5,870 nucleotides of DNA from an uncultured Ancrocorticia sp. GTDB taxonomy: Bacteria > Actinomycetota > Actinomycetes > Actinomycetales > Actinomycetaceae. Made by a program: the position numbers and the translations under genes. Under the pieces are notes generated by a model that worked only from the letters and a program-made list of their open reading frames with translations, had not been told where the DNA came from and made no database searches. Shown piece after piece: positions 5,803-5,870 of the stretch. Each line of letters begins with the position of its first letter. Position 1 is the first letter of the stretch. The stretch spans positions 1 to 5,870 of the forward strand of contig CAJPTB010000132.1 of the NCBI GenBank assembly GCA_905373325.1. The letters run 5' to 3'.

Positions 5803-5870
5803 TCACAGCGCTTCTCCGGCTCTCGCGGGCGCTTCTCCGGCCTTCAAGGACGCCCCACCCTCCCGAAAAC
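5803..5870 (-). CDS. Possible C-terminal tail of a response regulator, cut by window edge
   Basis: One minus frame enters at the right edge and reads FREGGASLKAGEAPARAGEAL before TGA (5803-5805), leaving 115 bp to the kinase start. The split codon at the edge ends in GT, so it could be CGT. That would give the R-F ending common at the 'GYRF' close of OmpR-type winged-helix domains. The tail has an in-frame 7-residue repeat (AGEAPAR, then AGEA). A second frame stops at about 5844 (FGRVGRP), and a third is open but arginine-rich and looks like a shadow. The visible piece is too short to prove coding; the main support is context, since a kinase gene is usually preceded by its regulator. Confidence 0.3.
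   Translation of the reverse strand, partial: FREGGASLKAGEAPARAGEAL
5808..5841. repeat. 13-bp direct repeat, 21-bp period
   Basis: GCGCTTCTCCGGC occurs at 5808-5820 and again at 5829-5841. The period of 21 bp is a multiple of three, which suits a coding tail with a seven-residue repeat. It may also be a chance duplication in GC-rich DNA. Confidence 0.5.

Overview
All recognisable genes in this window lie on the minus strand. The high GC content, the GTG start, and a protein with the DUF1023 (Abhydrolase_8) linker signature point to a high-GC actinobacterium. DUF1023 proteins are essentially actinobacterial. The genus cannot be named from the sequence alone.

Reading in the direction of transcription, from high to low coordinates: (1) 5803-5870 may be the last codons of a response regulator whose body lies outside the window (tentative). 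(2) 4431-5687 is a complete membrane sensor histidine kinase with two membrane segments, HAMP, and H, N, G1 and G2 boxes. (3) 4252-4430 is an intergenic control region. It holds a nested GC-rich inverted repeat (possible kinase terminator) and a perfect 8-bp direct repeat with 11-bp period, the usual layout of an OmpR/PhoB-type regulator site, in front of a -10-like element. (4) 3421-4251 is an ABC ATPase of the LolD/MacB type. (5) 1067-3427 is its partner, an 8-TM duplicated FtsX-like permease, translationally coupled to the ATPase. (6) 719-1066 is a gene-free gap with tandem inverted repeats after the permease and a 16-bp palindrome upstream of the next gene. (7) 1-718 is the first 239 codons of a DUF1023 alpha/beta-hydrolase protein that runs off the left edge.

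The central block fits a familiar design: a two-component system senses a signal at the envelope and switches on an adjacent ABC exporter or lipid/peptide-handling complex. The substrate is not readable; antimicrobial peptide or envelope-stress defence is the usual guess and remains inference. The DUF1023 gene is compositionally different: about 54% GC in hand-counted lines, against about 70% in counted lines of the kinase and permease. It has its own promoter region, so it is probably a separate and possibly acquired unit. I found no tRNA, rRNA, CRISPR array, insertion sequence or integration site, and no convincing undescribed multi-gene system. The most informative signals are the regulator box, the palindrome and the truncated DUF1023 gene.
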